Source: Catenulispora sp. MAP5-51
Lineage (GTDB): Bacteria > Actinomycetota > Actinomycetes > Streptomycetales > Catenulisporaceae
Reading direction: 5' to 3'
Assembly: GCF_041261205.1 (NCBI RefSeq)
Contig: NZ_JBGCCH010000007.1
Coordinates: 62,001 to 126,000, forward strand
DNA: 64,000 nucleotides
The position numbers and the translations under genes were made by a program. Shown piece after piece: positions 7,921 to 17,608 of this stretch; the stretch's first letter is position 1; each line of letters begins with the position of its first letter. The notes under the pieces were generated by a model that did no database searches, was not told the DNA's origin, and saw only the letters and a list, made by a program, of their open reading frames with translations.

Positions 7921-8622
7921 ATGGAGGCGGAACCTGTCACAGAGGTCACATCGAGTGACGTCTTCGTCATCATCCCGGCATGGAACGAACAGGAGCGGAT
8001 CGCGGCCACTGTGCGCGCCGCCGCGCTGCTGGGACCGGTGCTGGTCATGGACGACGGATCCCGCGACGCGACCACGCGGATCGCCCGCCGGGCCGGGGCC
8101 CGCGTGCTCACCACGCGGCGCAACCTGGGCAAGGGGGCGGCGATGGCGGCCGGCGTCGCGGCGCTGCCGGATCAAGCCCGCTACGTGCTCTTCCTGGACG
8201 CCGACCTCGAGGACACCGCGGCCGGGGCCGGCCCGCTGGTCGAGGCGGTCCGCACCGGGGCCTGCGACATGGCGGTCGCCCTGCCGCCGCCGCAGCCCGG
8301 CGGGGGCCACGGCCTGGTCGTCGGCCTGGCCCGGGAGGGAATCAAGAGGCTGACGGGCTTCGAGGCGGCGGCGCCGCTGTCCGGGCAGCGCTGCCTGACC
8401 CGGGACGCCGCCGAGGCCGTCCGGTACGCGCCGCGCTTCGGCGTCGAGGTGGGCCTGACCATCGACCTGCTGCGCGCCGGCTACCAGGTGGCCGAGGTCG
8501 CCGCGGACCTGCGGCACCGGGTCACCGGTGAGGACTGGCGGTCCCAGATGCACCGGGCCCGCCAGTACCGGGACGTGCTGCTGGCCCTCAGATCACGGTC
8601 CCTGCCGCCCCGGAGTCCGTGA
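7921..8622 (+). CDS. Family 2 glycosyltransferase
   Basis: 233 residues with a GT-A fold: VFVIIPAWNEQERI at residues 15-28, VMDDGSRDATTRIA near 42-55 (nucleotide-binding DDGS), RRNLGKGAAMAAG, and FLDADLED near 97-104 (metal-binding DXD-type). There is no membrane segment. The acceptor is not predictable; small GT2 enzymes of this kind include polyprenyl-phosphate sugar transferases. The stop overlaps the 3' end of the convergent rhodanese gene by 35 bp. Confidence 0.88.
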   Translation: MEAEPVTEVTSSDVFVIIPAWNEQERIAATVRAAALLGPVLVMDDGSRDATTRIARRAGARVLTTRRNLGKGAAMAAGVAALPDQARYVLFLDADLEDTAAGAGPLVEAVRTGACDMAVALPPPQPGGGHGLVVGLAREGIKRLTGFEAAAPLSGQRCLTRDAAEAVRYAPRFGVEVGLTIDLLRAGYQVAEVAADLRHRVTGEDWRSQMHRARQYRDVLLALRSRSLPPRSP

Positions 8623-8911
8623 CCACCGCCTTGCCGGCGGCCTCCCAGGCCTGCATGCCGCCGGTGACGTTGACCGCCCGCACGCCGTTCTGGTCCAGGT
8701 ACTGCGCCACCTGCGCGGAGCGGCTTCCGGCGCGGCAGATCACGTAGACCGGGCCCTCGGGCGTGCCCAGCTCGTCCTTGCGTGCGACGAACTCCGACAT
8801 CGGGATGTGCTTCGCGGTCGGGGCGTGCCCGGCCGCCCACTCGTCGTCCTCGCGGACGTCGAGCAGCAGGCCGCCCTCGGGCAGCGAGTTCACGTCGGTC
8901 GTGGCCAGCAT
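8588..8911 (-). CDS. Rhodanese-like domain protein
   Basis: A single rhodanese domain of 107 residues: LLLDVREDDEWAAGHAP (CH2A-type helix), HIPMSEF, and the active-site loop CRAGSRS (Cys near residue 68) followed by VNVTGGMQAWEAAG. The catalytic Cys is retained, so sulfurtransferase activity (persulfide transfer) is plausible. Proteins of this size are stand-alone cytoplasmic GlpE/PspE types. Convergent overlap with the glycosyltransferase gene. Confidence 0.92.
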   Translation of the reverse strand: MLATTDVNSLPEGGLLLDVREDDEWAAGHAPTAKHIPMSEFVARKDELGTPEGPVYVICRAGSRSAQVAQYLDQNGVRAVNVTGGMQAWEAAGKAVVTDSGAAGTVI

Positions 8912-9038
8912 GAGTACTCCTAGGTCTGATGGGTCTGACGCGGTCTGGCGCGGACGGGGCTCGGGACGGCCCGGTTCCGGCTCGGGACATCCATCAAAGC
9001 ATTACGGACAGGCCACTCGGACCGGCTAGCCTTGGTCC

Positions 9039-10316
9039 ATGATTGACCTGCGTCTCCTCCGCACAGACCCGGAGCGTGTCCGCGCCTCGCAGCGCGCCCG
9101 AGGTGAAGATCCGACCCTCGTCGACGCGCTGCTGTCCGCGGACGAGGCGCGCCGCGCGGCCGTCTCCCGCTTCGACACCCTGCGCAACGAGCAGAAGCTG
9201 CTCGGCAAGCAGATCCCCAAGGCCGCCGGGGATGAGAAGGCCGCCCTGCTGGACCAGGCCAAGAAGCTGGCCGAGGAGGTGAAGGCGGCCGAGAGCCACC
9301 AGCACGAGGCCGACGACGTGCTCCGGAGCCTGCAGCTGGCGCTGTCCAACGTGGTCATCGACGGCGTCCCCGAGGGCGGTGAGGACGACTTCGTCCTGCG
9401 CGAGACCGTCGGCACCGCCCGCGACTTCGCCGCCGAGGGCTTCGAGCCGCGCGACCACGTCGAGCTCGGCAAGCTGCTCGGCGCCATCGACCTGGAGCGC
9501 GGCGTGAAGGTCGGCGGCGCGCGGCAGTACTACCTGACCGGCGTCGGCGCGCTGCTGGAGATCGCGCTGCTGAACATGGCGATGGCCCAGGCCACGAAGT
9601 ACGGCTTCACCCCGGTGATCACCCCCTCGCTGGTGAAGCCGGAGGCGATGGCCGGCACCGGCTTCCTGGGCCAGGCCGCCGAGAACGTGTACCACCTCAC
9701 CGAGGACGACATGTACCTGGTCGGCACCTCGGAGGTGCCGCTGGCCGCGTACCACATGGACGAGATCCTGGACGCGGCCAAGCTTCCGCTGCGCTACGCC
9801 GGCTACTCCTCGTGCTACCGCCGCGAGGCCGGCAGCTACGGCAAGGACACCCGCGGCATCATCCGGGTGCACCAGTTCGAGAAGGTCGAGATGTTCTCCT
9901 ACGTCCTGCCCGAGGAGGCCGAGGCCGAGCACCTGCGCCTGCTGGGCTGGGAGAAGGAGTTCCTGACCGCGCTGGAGATCCCGTTCCGGGTGATCGACGT
10001 CGCGGCCGGCGACCTGGGCAGTTCGGCGGCCCGCAAGTACGACTGCGAGGCCTGGATCCCCACCCAGGGCAAGTACCGCGAGGTCACCTCGACCTCGAAC
10101 TGCACCGAGTTCCAGGCCCGCCGCCTGCAGATCCGGATGCGCGACGCCGACGGCGTGCGCCCGCTGGCGACGCTGAACGGCACGCTGTGCGCGATGCCCC
10201 GGATGATCGTCGCGATCCTGGAGAACCACCAGAACGCCGACGGCTCGGTGACGGTGCCGGCGGCGCTGCGGCCGTACCTCGGCGGACGCGAGAAGCTGGA
10301 GCTGGTCGCGGGCTGA
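9039..10316 (+). CDS. serS: Seryl-tRNA synthetase
   Basis: 425 residues, normal length. It charges tRNA-Ser (and tRNA-Sec where present). The N-terminal antiparallel coiled coil spans about residues 30-100 ([39 protein letters not shown]). Class II motifs follow: [31 protein letters not shown], motif 2 [15 protein letters not shown], and motif 3 with [19 protein letters not shown] -10-like TAGCCT at 9027-9032 lies 6 nt before the ATG with no RBS, so the mRNA may be leaderless. It is followed by a strong terminator. Confidence 0.98.
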   Translation: MIDLRLLRTDPERVRASQRARGEDPTLVDALLSADEARRAAVSRFDTLRNEQKLLGKQIPKAAGDEKAALLDQAKKLAEEVKAAESHQHEADDVLRSLQLALSNVVIDGVPEGGEDDFVLRETVGTARDFAAEGFEPRDHVELGKLLGAIDLERGVKVGGARQYYLTGVGALLEIALLNMAMAQATKYGFTPVITPSLVKPEAMAGTGFLGQAAENVYHLTEDDMYLVGTSEVPLAAYHMDEILDAAKLPLRYAGYSSCYRREAGSYGKDTRGIIRVHQFEKVEMFSYVLPEEAEAEHLRLLGWEKEFLTALEIPFRVIDVAAGDLGSSAARKYDCEAWIPTQGKYREVTSTSNCTEFQARRLQIRMRDADGVRPLATLNGTLCAMPRMIVAILENHQNADGSVTVPAALRPYLGGREKLELVAG

Positions 10317-10345
10317 GGCCCGGTCTTCCCTGACAGAATGCGAGG

Positions 10346-10386
10346 GCGGCGCTCAATCGACTTGGATTCGATTGAGCGCCGCTTTG
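10346..10386 (+). terminator. Terminator after serS
   Basis: A perfect 15-bp stem (GCGGCGCTCAATCGA / TCGATTGAGCGCCGC) with a 7-nt loop followed by TTTGTT. It lies between serS and the convergent membrane-protein gene. Confidence 0.9.
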
Positions 10387-10412
10387 TTGCTTGGTGCGTT
10401 CTCCCCGAATGT

Positions 10413-11528
10413 TCAGGACTTCGGCAGGTTGCCGAGGTAGGCGAGGTATCCGTCGGCGTACTTCTGGAACCCGTACGAGTCGAGGAAGCCGGCCACCTGG
10501 TCCTCGGTCACGACGTGCGAGGCGGGCGGATTCCGGCCGACAGCCGTCTTGCCGGTCCACCGGTTGATCCACTTCGTGTTCCCGGTGTTGGTGCTGTCGG
10601 TGTTGTCGAGGGTCCCGGTGTAGGTCCCGTCCCGGTACCAGGCGCTGTCGTCGTTTCCGATGTTCAACGCGATGGTCTTGCCCCGCCGTCCGGTCAGAAC
10701 AGCCGACAGCTGCCACGTGGTGCCGTAGCTGTTCGGTTCCCGCCACAACGCCCCGTGCCAGCCGTCGGCCACGCCGACGGTCGTGCACTGGACGGTCTTG
10801 TTCAGCGCCGCCGGCATCTTCCCGCAGTCGTTCGAGGCGGCCGTTCCCACGAACGTGGCGGGGTGCGCCTGGTCGTAGCCGCCGTCGATTGCGAGGCGGA
10901 TGGAGACGTGTTCCCGACCGGCAGCGGTGACCAGCGTGTAGCCGTCGGGGTAGTAGACGTTCGCCGGATCTTCCGGGTGGACGGCCAGGTACTTCAGCTC
11001 CGATCCGAAGTCCTTCATCTCGTCGGCGGAGCCCTTGACCGGATCGACGTAGCTGAGCTCGTCGAGGTCCTTCTTCACCAGCGTCTGGTCGGCGCGGGAA
11101 TCCATGGTCAGGTCGGCGTGGTAGTCCGGAATCACCTGTACGCCCGGGAACGCCGAGCGCAGGGCCGTCTGCGTCGCCTCGCAGTTCGCCTGGTCGGCCA
11201 CCGGATTCGTGGCCAGTTTGTCCACCACCACGGTGCCCGGGTCGGGCGTCCAGACCCAGTGCTGGTGCCCGCAGTAGTCAATACCCTGTGAACCCGCGCC
11301 CGGCGCGGTCGCGTCTCCGCGATGCGGCAGGGCGCTGACAGTCGTCCCGGCCGTCGCCAGGACGGCCAGTGCCACGCCCACGCCGGCCGCCTGATAGCGC
11401 CGGACCTTGACCCGGTGCGCGTACCCGGTCAGCACGCCGGGCACGACGTCCGCGGTCAGGTCGACGTCGTCCAGCGCGTCGTCGAAGAGGTGGCGCATCC
11501 TTTCGGTGTCGGGCTGTTCAGTTCCCAT
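10413..11528 (-). CDS. Membrane-anchored protein encoded with an ECF sigma factor (possible anti-sigma/effector)
   Basis: 371 residues. The cytoplasmic N-terminus has MRHLFDDALDDVDLTADVV, one membrane helix lies near 47-64 (AAGVGVALAVLATAGTTVSAL), and a large exported domain follows with several Cys (DYCGHQHWVW, DQANCEATQ, NDCGKMP). It overlaps the sigma-factor gene by 11 nt and is clearly co-translated. One-helix partners of SigE-type factors often serve as anti-sigma factors, but no ZAS zinc motif is seen, so that is inference. The gene at 37918 has the same architecture beside another sigma factor. Confidence 0.7.
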   Translation of the reverse strand: MGTEQPDTERMRHLFDDALDDVDLTADVVPGVLTGYAHRVKVRRYQAAGVGVALAVLATAGTTVSALPHRGDATAPGAGSQGIDYCGHQHWVWTPDPGTVVVDKLATNPVADQANCEATQTALRSAFPGVQVIPDYHADLTMDSRADQTLVKKDLDELSYVDPVKGSADEMKDFGSELKYLAVHPEDPANVYYPDGYTLVTAAGREHVSIRLAIDGGYDQAHPATFVGTAASNDCGKMPAALNKTVQCTTVGVADGWHGALWREPNSYGTTWQLSAVLTGRRGKTIALNIGNDDSAWYRDGTYTGTLDNTDSTNTGNTKWINRWTGKTAVGRNPPASHVVTEDQVAGFLDSYGFQKYADGYLAYLGNLPKS

Positions 11529-12078
11529 ACGAGATCTCCCAGTGCTCGGAATCGGTGGCGGCGAACCCGTCGCCGAGCAGCACGCGCAGCCGGGCCAGGG
11601 CTCGCGAGGACTGGCTCTTGACGGTGCCGGCCGAGCACCCGAGCGCGGCGGCCGTGGCCTCCACGCTCAGGTCCTCCCAGTACCGCAGCACCACCACGGC
11701 CCGCGCCCTCGGCGGCAGCCGGTCCAGCGCCGCCAGCAGCGACAGGCGCACGCCTATGGCGCGGTCCGGGGCGGCTCGGTCCTCGGGCCACCCGGACTCC
11801 CAGGCCTTGCGCCACAAGGCTTTGCGCTCCCGGTCCGTCTTGCGCGCCGCGGTCCGGTAGGCGTTGATGAGGACCCGGTGGGCGTACGCGTCGACGTCGT
11901 CGACGCGCTGCACCCGCCGCCACGCGCGGCACAGATCCAGCAGCGCCGTCTGCGTCAGGTCCTGTGCGCTTTGGCTGTTCCCGCACAGCAGGTACGCCGT
12001 CCGCATCAGGTGCCGTTGCCGGGCGTGGGCGAACTCGGTGAAGTCCGCGAGCTCGTCGTCGGTGAGCCTGCCTAACAC
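11518..12078 (-). CDS. SigE-family ECF RNA polymerase sigma factor
   Basis: 186 residues. Region 2: FAHARQRHLMRTAYLLCGNS and QDLTQTALLDLCRAWRRV; region 4: LDRLPPRARAVVVLRYWEDL, then VEATAAALGCSAGTVKSQSSRALARLR with the HTH. This is the SigE/SigM-like ECF branch common in actinomycetes. GTG start at 12078 behind GGAGGGCGGG. Its partner gene overlaps downstream. Confidence 0.93.
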   Translation of the reverse strand: MLGRLTDDELADFTEFAHARQRHLMRTAYLLCGNSQSAQDLTQTALLDLCRAWRRVQRVDDVDAYAHRVLINAYRTAARKTDRERKALWRKAWESGWPEDRAAPDRAIGVRLSLLAALDRLPPRARAVVVLRYWEDLSVEATAAALGCSAGTVKSQSSRALARLRVLLGDGFAATDSEHWEISYGN

Positions 12079-12123
12079 CGGATACCCGCCCTCCGTGGTG
12101 TGCTGTCGTTCATGACAGCCGCT

Positions 12124-13437
12124 TCAGAGTGCTGAGGCGTCCAGTTGGTTGCTCGGGACGGCCGTGTCTTTGCGCGGCAGCATGACGAAGGCGTAGAACC
12201 CGGCGAGGACGAACAGCAGGCCGGTGATCGTGAACATGGTGTCGATCGGCCCCATGTGCAGTCCGGCGACGTCGGTGTGGAAGTGGAGCATGACCGTGCT
12301 CATCAGCCAGCCGATCAGCACGGTCGAGCCGAGCTGGGTGACGCTGATGAACGGCATCAGCACCGAGACCACGCGGCCCAGCATCGCCCGCGGCGTCACC
12401 TGGATGACCAGCGGCTCGAAGGCGGCGTTGGCCATCCCGATGGGCAGCAGGCCCGCGAAGACGATGGGGATCGCGGCCCAGATGGACGTCTGCCGGGCGT
12501 AGACCAGGATCAGGATGCCGGAGGCCCCGACCGTCGTCCAGACCGTGTTCACCGTGCCGATCCGCGCCACCGCCCGGGTGGACAGCAGACCGCCCGCGAT
12601 GGCCCCGGCGCCGGCCGCCATTCCGAGCAGGCCGTAGAGCTTGGGCGCGGAGTGCAGGTTCTGGGTGGTGAAGAAGACGTCGAGCGTGTTCATCGCCTGG
12701 CCGCCGAAGTTGGCGATGCAGGCCGAGACGATCACGACGATCAGCACCCGGGTCCTGGCGAAGAAGGCCAGTCCCGCCTTGAACTCGGTCCAGAAGCCGG
12801 ATTCGGCGATGGCTTTGGCGGTCGGGGCGTTGTCCGGGATCGGGACCGAGCGGATCGCCAGGAAGGAGACCACGTAAGACAGGGCATTGATGATGATCGC
12901 CCACTGCACGCCGGCGGCGAACAACAACGGCGCGGCCAACGGCGGGCCGATCATGCCGGCCAGCGCGTCGGTGGACTGGGTGATGCCGGCCGCCTTGGCG
13001 ATCTCCTCCGGACCGTTCACCACGTCGGGGACGACGGCCATGCGCGACGGGCCGAAGAACGTCCCCGCCGCGTTGACCGCGAAGACGACGGCGTAGATCA
13101 CGGTGAGCCAGATCCCCACCGGAAGCTTGTCGGCGGGCAGGAAGGAGACGATCGCGAGCCCGCCGACCAGGACGGACCGGACCGCGTCCATCCGCAGCAT
13201 CGTCCGCTTCCGGTTCCAGCGGTCGGCGAAGACGCCGGCCGCCGGGGCGATGGCGAACATCGCCAGCAGGCCTGAGATGAGAACCCCGGACACGGCGATC
13301 GGGGCCCAGCTCTTGCCGTTTCCCAGCTTCGTGGCGATCCACAGGACCAGCGTCGTGTTGAAGACGTAGTCCCCGACCTTTGACACCGCCTGGCCGTACC
13401 AGAGCCTGGTGAAATCGCGGTTGATGATGGTTTTCAT
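12124..13437 (-). CDS. MFS transporter (enterobactin-exporter/macrolide-efflux-like)
   Basis: 437 residues, about 12 hydrophobic segments. It begins MKTIINRDFTRLWYGQAVS followed by KVGDYVFNTTLVLWI, the standard opening of the MFS_3 branch, with a RWNRKRTMLRMDAVR loop between helices 2 and 3. Start: ATG 13437 behind GGGGAGG; the frame extends to 13470 but without a better RBS. Substrate unknown. It is divergent from the secreted PKD/cell-wall-binding gene, across 147 bp containing GTACGC direct repeats near 13514-13528. Confidence 0.88.
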   Translation of the reverse strand: MKTIINRDFTRLWYGQAVSKVGDYVFNTTLVLWIATKLGNGKSWAPIAVSGVLISGLLAMFAIAPAAGVFADRWNRKRTMLRMDAVRSVLVGGLAIVSFLPADKLPVGIWLTVIYAVVFAVNAAGTFFGPSRMAVVPDVVNGPEEIAKAAGITQSTDALAGMIGPPLAAPLLFAAGVQWAIIINALSYVVSFLAIRSVPIPDNAPTAKAIAESGFWTEFKAGLAFFARTRVLIVVIVSACIANFGGQAMNTLDVFFTTQNLHSAPKLYGLLGMAAGAGAIAGGLLSTRAVARIGTVNTVWTTVGASGILILVYARQTSIWAAIPIVFAGLLPIGMANAAFEPLVIQVTPRAMLGRVVSVLMPFISVTQLGSTVLIGWLMSTVMLHFHTDVAGLHMGPIDTMFTITGLLFVLAGFYAFVMLPRKDTAVPSNQLDASAL

Positions 13438-13584
13438 GCGCCCCTCCCCGTGGTGGGCACATTTACCCACAGCGTTTTAGCGAATGTCTATACGCCGTCT
13501 TACCTTTGATGACGTACGCGAAGTACGCCAGGCTCCTGAGACGTCACCGTCCGTCCCGTCTCGTCTGCTGGGGGCTCGTCGCCA

Positions 13585-14979
13585 ATGAAACGCAGAACAT
13601 CCAGCCTGCTCACCGCCGTCGCGCTGGTGTCGGGAGCGGCCGCCTCGACGCTGGCGGCCGTGCCGGCGCAGGCCGCGGCCAACTCGGGAACCTGTGCCTC
13701 AGGCTTTGAGAAGCAGGGCCCGATCAGCTTCAACCCGTCGGCCGCGGTGGCTCCCGCGACCATCGCGATCAGCGTCGCCGGCAACACCATCGACTCGAGC
13801 AACGGCTGCAAGGCCGTCCTGGACTTCGGCGACGGCTCGTCGGCCGCGCTGTCGACGGACCAGGACGTCTCGCACGTCTATCAGAACGCCGGCGACTATC
13901 GCGTCACCCTGACACTCCAGTGGCCGGGCTACTCCCCGGCGGTCGAGAGCGGGCACCTCCTCGTCGGCGGCGCCGCCGGCCAGGCGCAGATCACCCGGAT
14001 CGCGGGCGTGGACCGGCTGGACACCGCGGTGAAGATCTCCCAGAAGCAGTGGCTGACGGCGGACCCGAAGAGCAGCTGGGGCCAGGCCCAGACCGCGGTC
14101 ATCGCGACCTCGGGCACGTTCCCGGACGCGCTGGCCGGCGGCCCGCTGGCCGCCTACAAGCGCGGTCCTCTGCTGCTGACGCCGTCGAACTCGGGCCTGT
14201 ACGGCCCGGCCAACGACGAGATCAACCGCGTCGTCCCCAAGGGCCGCACCGTCTTCATCCTCGGCGGCTACGCGGCGGTCCCGGCCTCGGTGGACCAGCA
14301 GCTGATCAACGAGGGCTACAAGGTCCAGCGCTTCGCCGGCCAGACCCGTTTCGACACCGCGCTGCAGGTCGCGAAGTTCGGCCTCGGCGACCCGGCGAAC
14401 GTGGTGGTGGCCACCGGCACCGACTTCCCCGACGCGCTGTCGGCCGGCCCGCTGGCCGCCGGACCCCGGGCCACCGAGGTCGCCGGCCAGCAGCCGCAGC
14501 CGGCCGCCATCATCCTGACCAACGGCTCAAGCTTCTTCGACCCGACCACCTCGGCGTACGTGAAGAGCAAGCTCGGCACCTCGAACTGCAAGGCGGTCAC
14601 GGCCGTCGGCGGCTCGGCGGTGCACGCGCTGCACGCGCTGGCCGCCGGGCAGTGCGACAGCGAGCTGTACGGCGCGAACCGCTACGAGACCTCGGCGAAG
14701 GTCTTCGGCGAGTTCGACCTGACCTACCTGGTCGGCGTGGCCAGCGGCACCACCTTCGCCGACGCCCTGACCGGCGCCGCGTACGTGGCGAACGTGCAGC
14801 AGCCGCTGCTGCTGACCGACCCGAACAGCCTGCCCGACTCGATCGGCGCCTACTTCGACGCGATGGGCAAGCAGGCCGGGATCTCCTACGTGGACGTCTT
14901 CGGCGGGTCGAAGGCGATCACGGACACCGTGTACCAGCAGATCACCGACGCCGCCCACACGGGCCAGTACAACCCGTGA
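13585..14979 (+). CDS. Secreted PKD-domain protein with cell-wall-binding repeat 2
   Basis: 464 residues. Signal peptide (KRRTSSLLTAVALVSG, cleavage after AQAAA near residue 32). A PKD-like domain follows (DFGDGSSAALSTDQDVSHVY, residues about 76-110) with a Cys pair at about 37/74. Then three CWB2 (PF04122) units start with RIAGVDRLDTAVKISQ, QRFAGQTRFDTALQVAKFG and LYGANRYETSAKVFGEF; each carries an FPDAL/FADAL and a LLLT segment. CWB2 triplets anchor surface proteins to wall polymers in clostridia; a similar role is assumed here. A second, larger CWB2 protein is at 61414 and a broken one at 43485. Confidence 0.88.
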   Translation: MKRRTSSLLTAVALVSGAAASTLAAVPAQAAANSGTCASGFEKQGPISFNPSAAVAPATIAISVAGNTIDSSNGCKAVLDFGDGSSAALSTDQDVSHVYQNAGDYRVTLTLQWPGYSPAVESGHLLVGGAAGQAQITRIAGVDRLDTAVKISQKQWLTADPKSSWGQAQTAVIATSGTFPDALAGGPLAAYKRGPLLLTPSNSGLYGPANDEINRVVPKGRTVFILGGYAAVPASVDQQLINEGYKVQRFAGQTRFDTALQVAKFGLGDPANVVVATGTDFPDALSAGPLAAGPRATEVAGQQPQPAAIILTNGSSFFDPTTSAYVKSKLGTSNCKAVTAVGGSAVHALHALAAGQCDSELYGANRYETSAKVFGEFDLTYLVGVASGTTFADALTGAAYVANVQQPLLLTDPNSLPDSIGAYFDAMGKQAGISYVDVFGGSKAITDTVYQQITDAAHTGQYNP

Positions 14980-15011
14980 GGCGGTAGCCGGTAGTCGGCA
15001 AAGAAGGACTG

Positions 15012-16160
15012 CTAGACGCGCGTCCCGTTTTTCCACACCCTGTGGACAAGCGGGACGCCCGGCCGGTAGGCGAGGTGGAGGAAGTTCGGGGCGTCCAGGA
15101 CGGCGAAGTCCGCACGTGCCCCGATGCCCAGGTGGCCGATATCGGTGCGGCGCAAGGCTTTGGCGCCGCCGACGGTCGCGGCCCACAGCGCCTCGGCCGG
15201 CGACATGTGCATGTCCCGCACCGCCACCGCGATGCAGAACGGCATCGAGTTTGTGTAGCAGGACCCCGGGTTGCAGTCGGTCGCGATGGCGACGGTCGCG
15301 CCGGCCTCGAGGAGGCGGCGGGCGTCCGGGTAGGGCGAGCGCGTCGAGAACTCGACGCCCGGCAGAAGCGTCGCGACGGTCTGCGACCCGGCCAGGGCCT
15401 CGATGTCCTTGTCGTCCAGGAACGTGCAGTGGTCGGCGGAAGCCGCGCCGAACTCCACGGCCAGCTGGACGCCGGGCCCGTTGCCGAGCTGGTTGGCGTG
15501 CAGCCGTACGTCGAGTCCCTTGGCCTGCGCGGCGGTGAGGATCTCGCGCGTCTGCTCCGCGTCGAAGGCGCCGCGCTCGCAGAAGACGTCGGCGTAGTCG
15601 GCGTACGGGGCGCAGGCGTCGAGCATCGGGCCCTTGACGAGCTCGACGTAGTCCTCGGGCCGGTCCTTGTACTCGGCCGGGACGACGTGCGCGCCGAGGT
15701 AGGTGACCGCCTCGGCCTGCTCGCGCGCCAGGCGCAGCGCCCGGGCCTCGTCCTCGACGGTGAGGCCGTAGCCGGACTTGCACTCGACGGTCGTCGTGCC
15801 CTGCCGCATCATCTCGCCGATGAGCCGCCCGAGGTTGTCGCGCAGGTCGTCGTCGGTGGCGGCGCGGGTGGCGGCCACGGTGGTGCGGATGCCGCCGGCG
15901 CTGTACGGCGTGCCGGTCATGCGCGCGGCGAACTCCTGCGCGCGGTCGCCGGCGAACACCAGGTGCGCGTGGCTGTCGACGAAGCCGGGGATCACGGCGC
16001 GGCCGTCAAGGTCGGCGAACTTGTCGGCGTCCGGAGCCTGGGCCGCGGATCCGGTCCAGACGACCCGGCCGTCCTCGACGACCAGGGCGGCGTCGGCGAG
16101 GGTGCCGGCCTCGGCGTGGGTGGTGAGTTCGGCGATGTTGGTGAACAGGGTGGTGGTCAC
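15012..16160 (-). CDS. hutI: Imidazolonepropionase
   Basis: Opens 4-imidazolone-5-propanoate to N-formimino-L-glutamate, the third histidine-degradation step. 382 residues from the GTG at 16160. The amidohydrolase metal motif is in [15 protein letters not shown], followed by ECKSGYGL (substrate loop), HANQLGN and [15 protein letters not shown], all conserved in HutI. The GTG overlaps the hutF stop by 4 nt (GTGA), giving tight coupling as the last gene of the hutU operon. The frame is open to 16775 only as a shadow of hutF. Confidence 0.96.
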   Translation of the reverse strand: MTTTLFTNIAELTTHAEAGTLADAALVVEDGRVVWTGSAAQAPDADKFADLDGRAVIPGFVDSHAHLVFAGDRAQEFAARMTGTPYSAGGIRTTVAATRAATDDDLRDNLGRLIGEMMRQGTTTVECKSGYGLTVEDEARALRLAREQAEAVTYLGAHVVPAEYKDRPEDYVELVKGPMLDACAPYADYADVFCERGAFDAEQTREILTAAQAKGLDVRLHANQLGNGPGVQLAVEFGAASADHCTFLDDKDIEALAGSQTVATLLPGVEFSTRSPYPDARRLLEAGATVAIATDCNPGSCYTNSMPFCIAVAVRDMHMSPAEALWAATVGGAKALRRTDIGHLGIGARADFAVLDAPNFLHLAYRPGVPLVHRVWKNGTRV

Positions 16161-17608
16161 TTGAAGATCGCCCCGATCGTCGCCGCCAGCCGCCCCGGCA
16201 CGTCCTCCACCAGGGCGTGCCGATGATCGCGCACCGTGAAGCGCCCCGCCACCACGACATGCCGGACGTCCGCCGCCGTGGCCGCGAAGACCACCGATTC
16301 GGCGGCGTGCGCGGGCTGCACGCCGGCCAGGCGCACGGTGTCCAGCGCGATCGTCGTGAAGTCCGCGAGTGCTCCGACTTCCAGGCGTCCCGCCCCGGGC
16401 CAGCCGAGCGAGGCGTGCCCCGCTTCGGTCGCGGCCTGCAGCAGTTCCGAGGCCGGCCAGTGGCCGCGGCGTTCGGTGCGCAGGCGCTCGTCCAGTTCCA
16501 CCGCGCGCGCCTCCTCGAAGAGGTCGATCACCGCGTGCGAGTCCGAGCCCAGGTTCACCGGGGCGCCGGCCAGGTGGACGGCGTGCGCCGGGCCGATGCC
16601 GTCGGCCAGGTCGCGCTCGGTCGTGGGGCACATGCAGACCGCCGTACCCGAGGTGCCCAGCAGGTCGATGTCCATCTGCGACAGGTGCGTGGCGTGGACG
16701 GCCGTGGTGCGGGGGCCGAGCGCGCCGTGCGCGTGGAGCAGTTCGGTCGGGGTCTTGTGGTGCCGGGCCAGGCACGCGTCGTTCTCCGCGCGCTGCTCGG
16801 ACAGGTGGACGTGCAGCGGCATCTCGTTCTCCGCCGCGAAGGCCACCACCGGCGAGAGCTGGTCCACCGGGACCGCGCGCACGCTGTGCACCGCCGTGCC
16901 GATCCGGACCGAGTCAGATCCCGCATACGCCTTGCGCAGCGCGTCGACCCGGTCGGCCCAGCGGCCGGCGTCCCCGTCGGAGAAGCGGCGCTGGACGTCG
17001 TTCAGCTCGGTGTCGAAGCCGCCGGACAGATAGCAGGTGTCCAGCAGGGTGATGCGGATGCCGGCGGCCTGGGCGGCCTCGGCCAGCGCGTGGCCCATGG
17101 CGTTCGGGTCCTGGTACAGCCCGCCCTTGGGCGAGTGGTGCAGGTAGTGGAACTCCCCGACCGCCGTGACGCCGGCCAGCGCCATCTCGGCGAAGACCGC
17201 GGTGGCCAGTTCGCGGTAGGAGTCCGGGTCCAGGTGCGCGGCGGCCTCGTACATGCGCTCGCGCCAGGTCCAGAACGTGCCGGACTCGACCTGGGTGCGG
17301 CCGCGCAGGGCCCGGTGGAAGGCGTGGGAGTGCACGTTCGCCAGGCCCGGGATGGTCAGGCCGGCCAGCCTCTCGGCGTCGTCGGGGCGGGGCTTCACCC
17401 CGCAGGTGACCGCGGTGATCCGCCCCTGCGCCACCTCGATGAGCACCTTGCTCTTGATCTCGCCGCCGATCCAGGCCAGCTGGCACCAGAAGCGCTTCGG
17501 GGCTGGTGCGCTCGGTGCCGCCTGTGTGTCCTGTGTGTCCTGTGTGCTCTGAGCGCTCTGTGTGGTTTGTGCGGTCTGCGGGGCTTGCGGGTTCTCGGGG
17601 GAAGTCAC
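16157..17608 (-). CDS. hutF: Formimidoylglutamate deiminase
   Basis: Converts N-formimino-L-glutamate to N-formyl-L-glutamate and ammonia. Amidohydrolase landmarks: [15 protein letters not shown] (HxH, near residue 95), [22 protein letters not shown] and [11 protein letters not shown]. The first 40 residues are a low-complexity Gln/Thr/Ser tract ([17 protein letters not shown]) not found in core HutF. GTG 17608 is chosen because it forms a GTGA overlap with the upstream stop, the same arrangement as at hutI; a GTG at 17614 is also possible. HutF presence predicts a formylglutamate route rather than HutE/HutG-formiminoglutamase. Confidence 0.94.
   Translation of the reverse strand: MTSPENPQAPQTAQTTQSAQSTQDTQDTQAAPSAPAPKRFWCQLAWIGGEIKSKVLIEVAQGRITAVTCGVKPRPDDAERLAGLTIPGLANVHSHAFHRALRGRTQVESGTFWTWRERMYEAAAHLDPDSYRELATAVFAEMALAGVTAVGEFHYLHHSPKGGLYQDPNAMGHALAEAAQAAGIRITLLDTCYLSGGFDTELNDVQRRFSDGDAGRWADRVDALRKAYAGSDSVRIGTAVHSVRAVPVDQLSPVVAFAAENEMPLHVHLSEQRAENDACLARHHKTPTELLHAHGALGPRTTAVHATHLSQMDIDLLGTSGTAVCMCPTTERDLADGIGPAHAVHLAGAPVNLGSDSHAVIDLFEEARAVELDERLRTERRGHWPASELLQAATEAGHASLGWPGAGRLEVGALADFTTIALDTVRLAGVQPAHAAESVVFAATAADVRHVVVAGRFTVRDHRHALVEDVPGRLAATIGAIFK

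Noticed and set aside
8912-9038. tRNA gene upstream of serS
   Set aside because: No cloverleaf or T-loop consensus (GGTTCRANTCC) is present in this gap.
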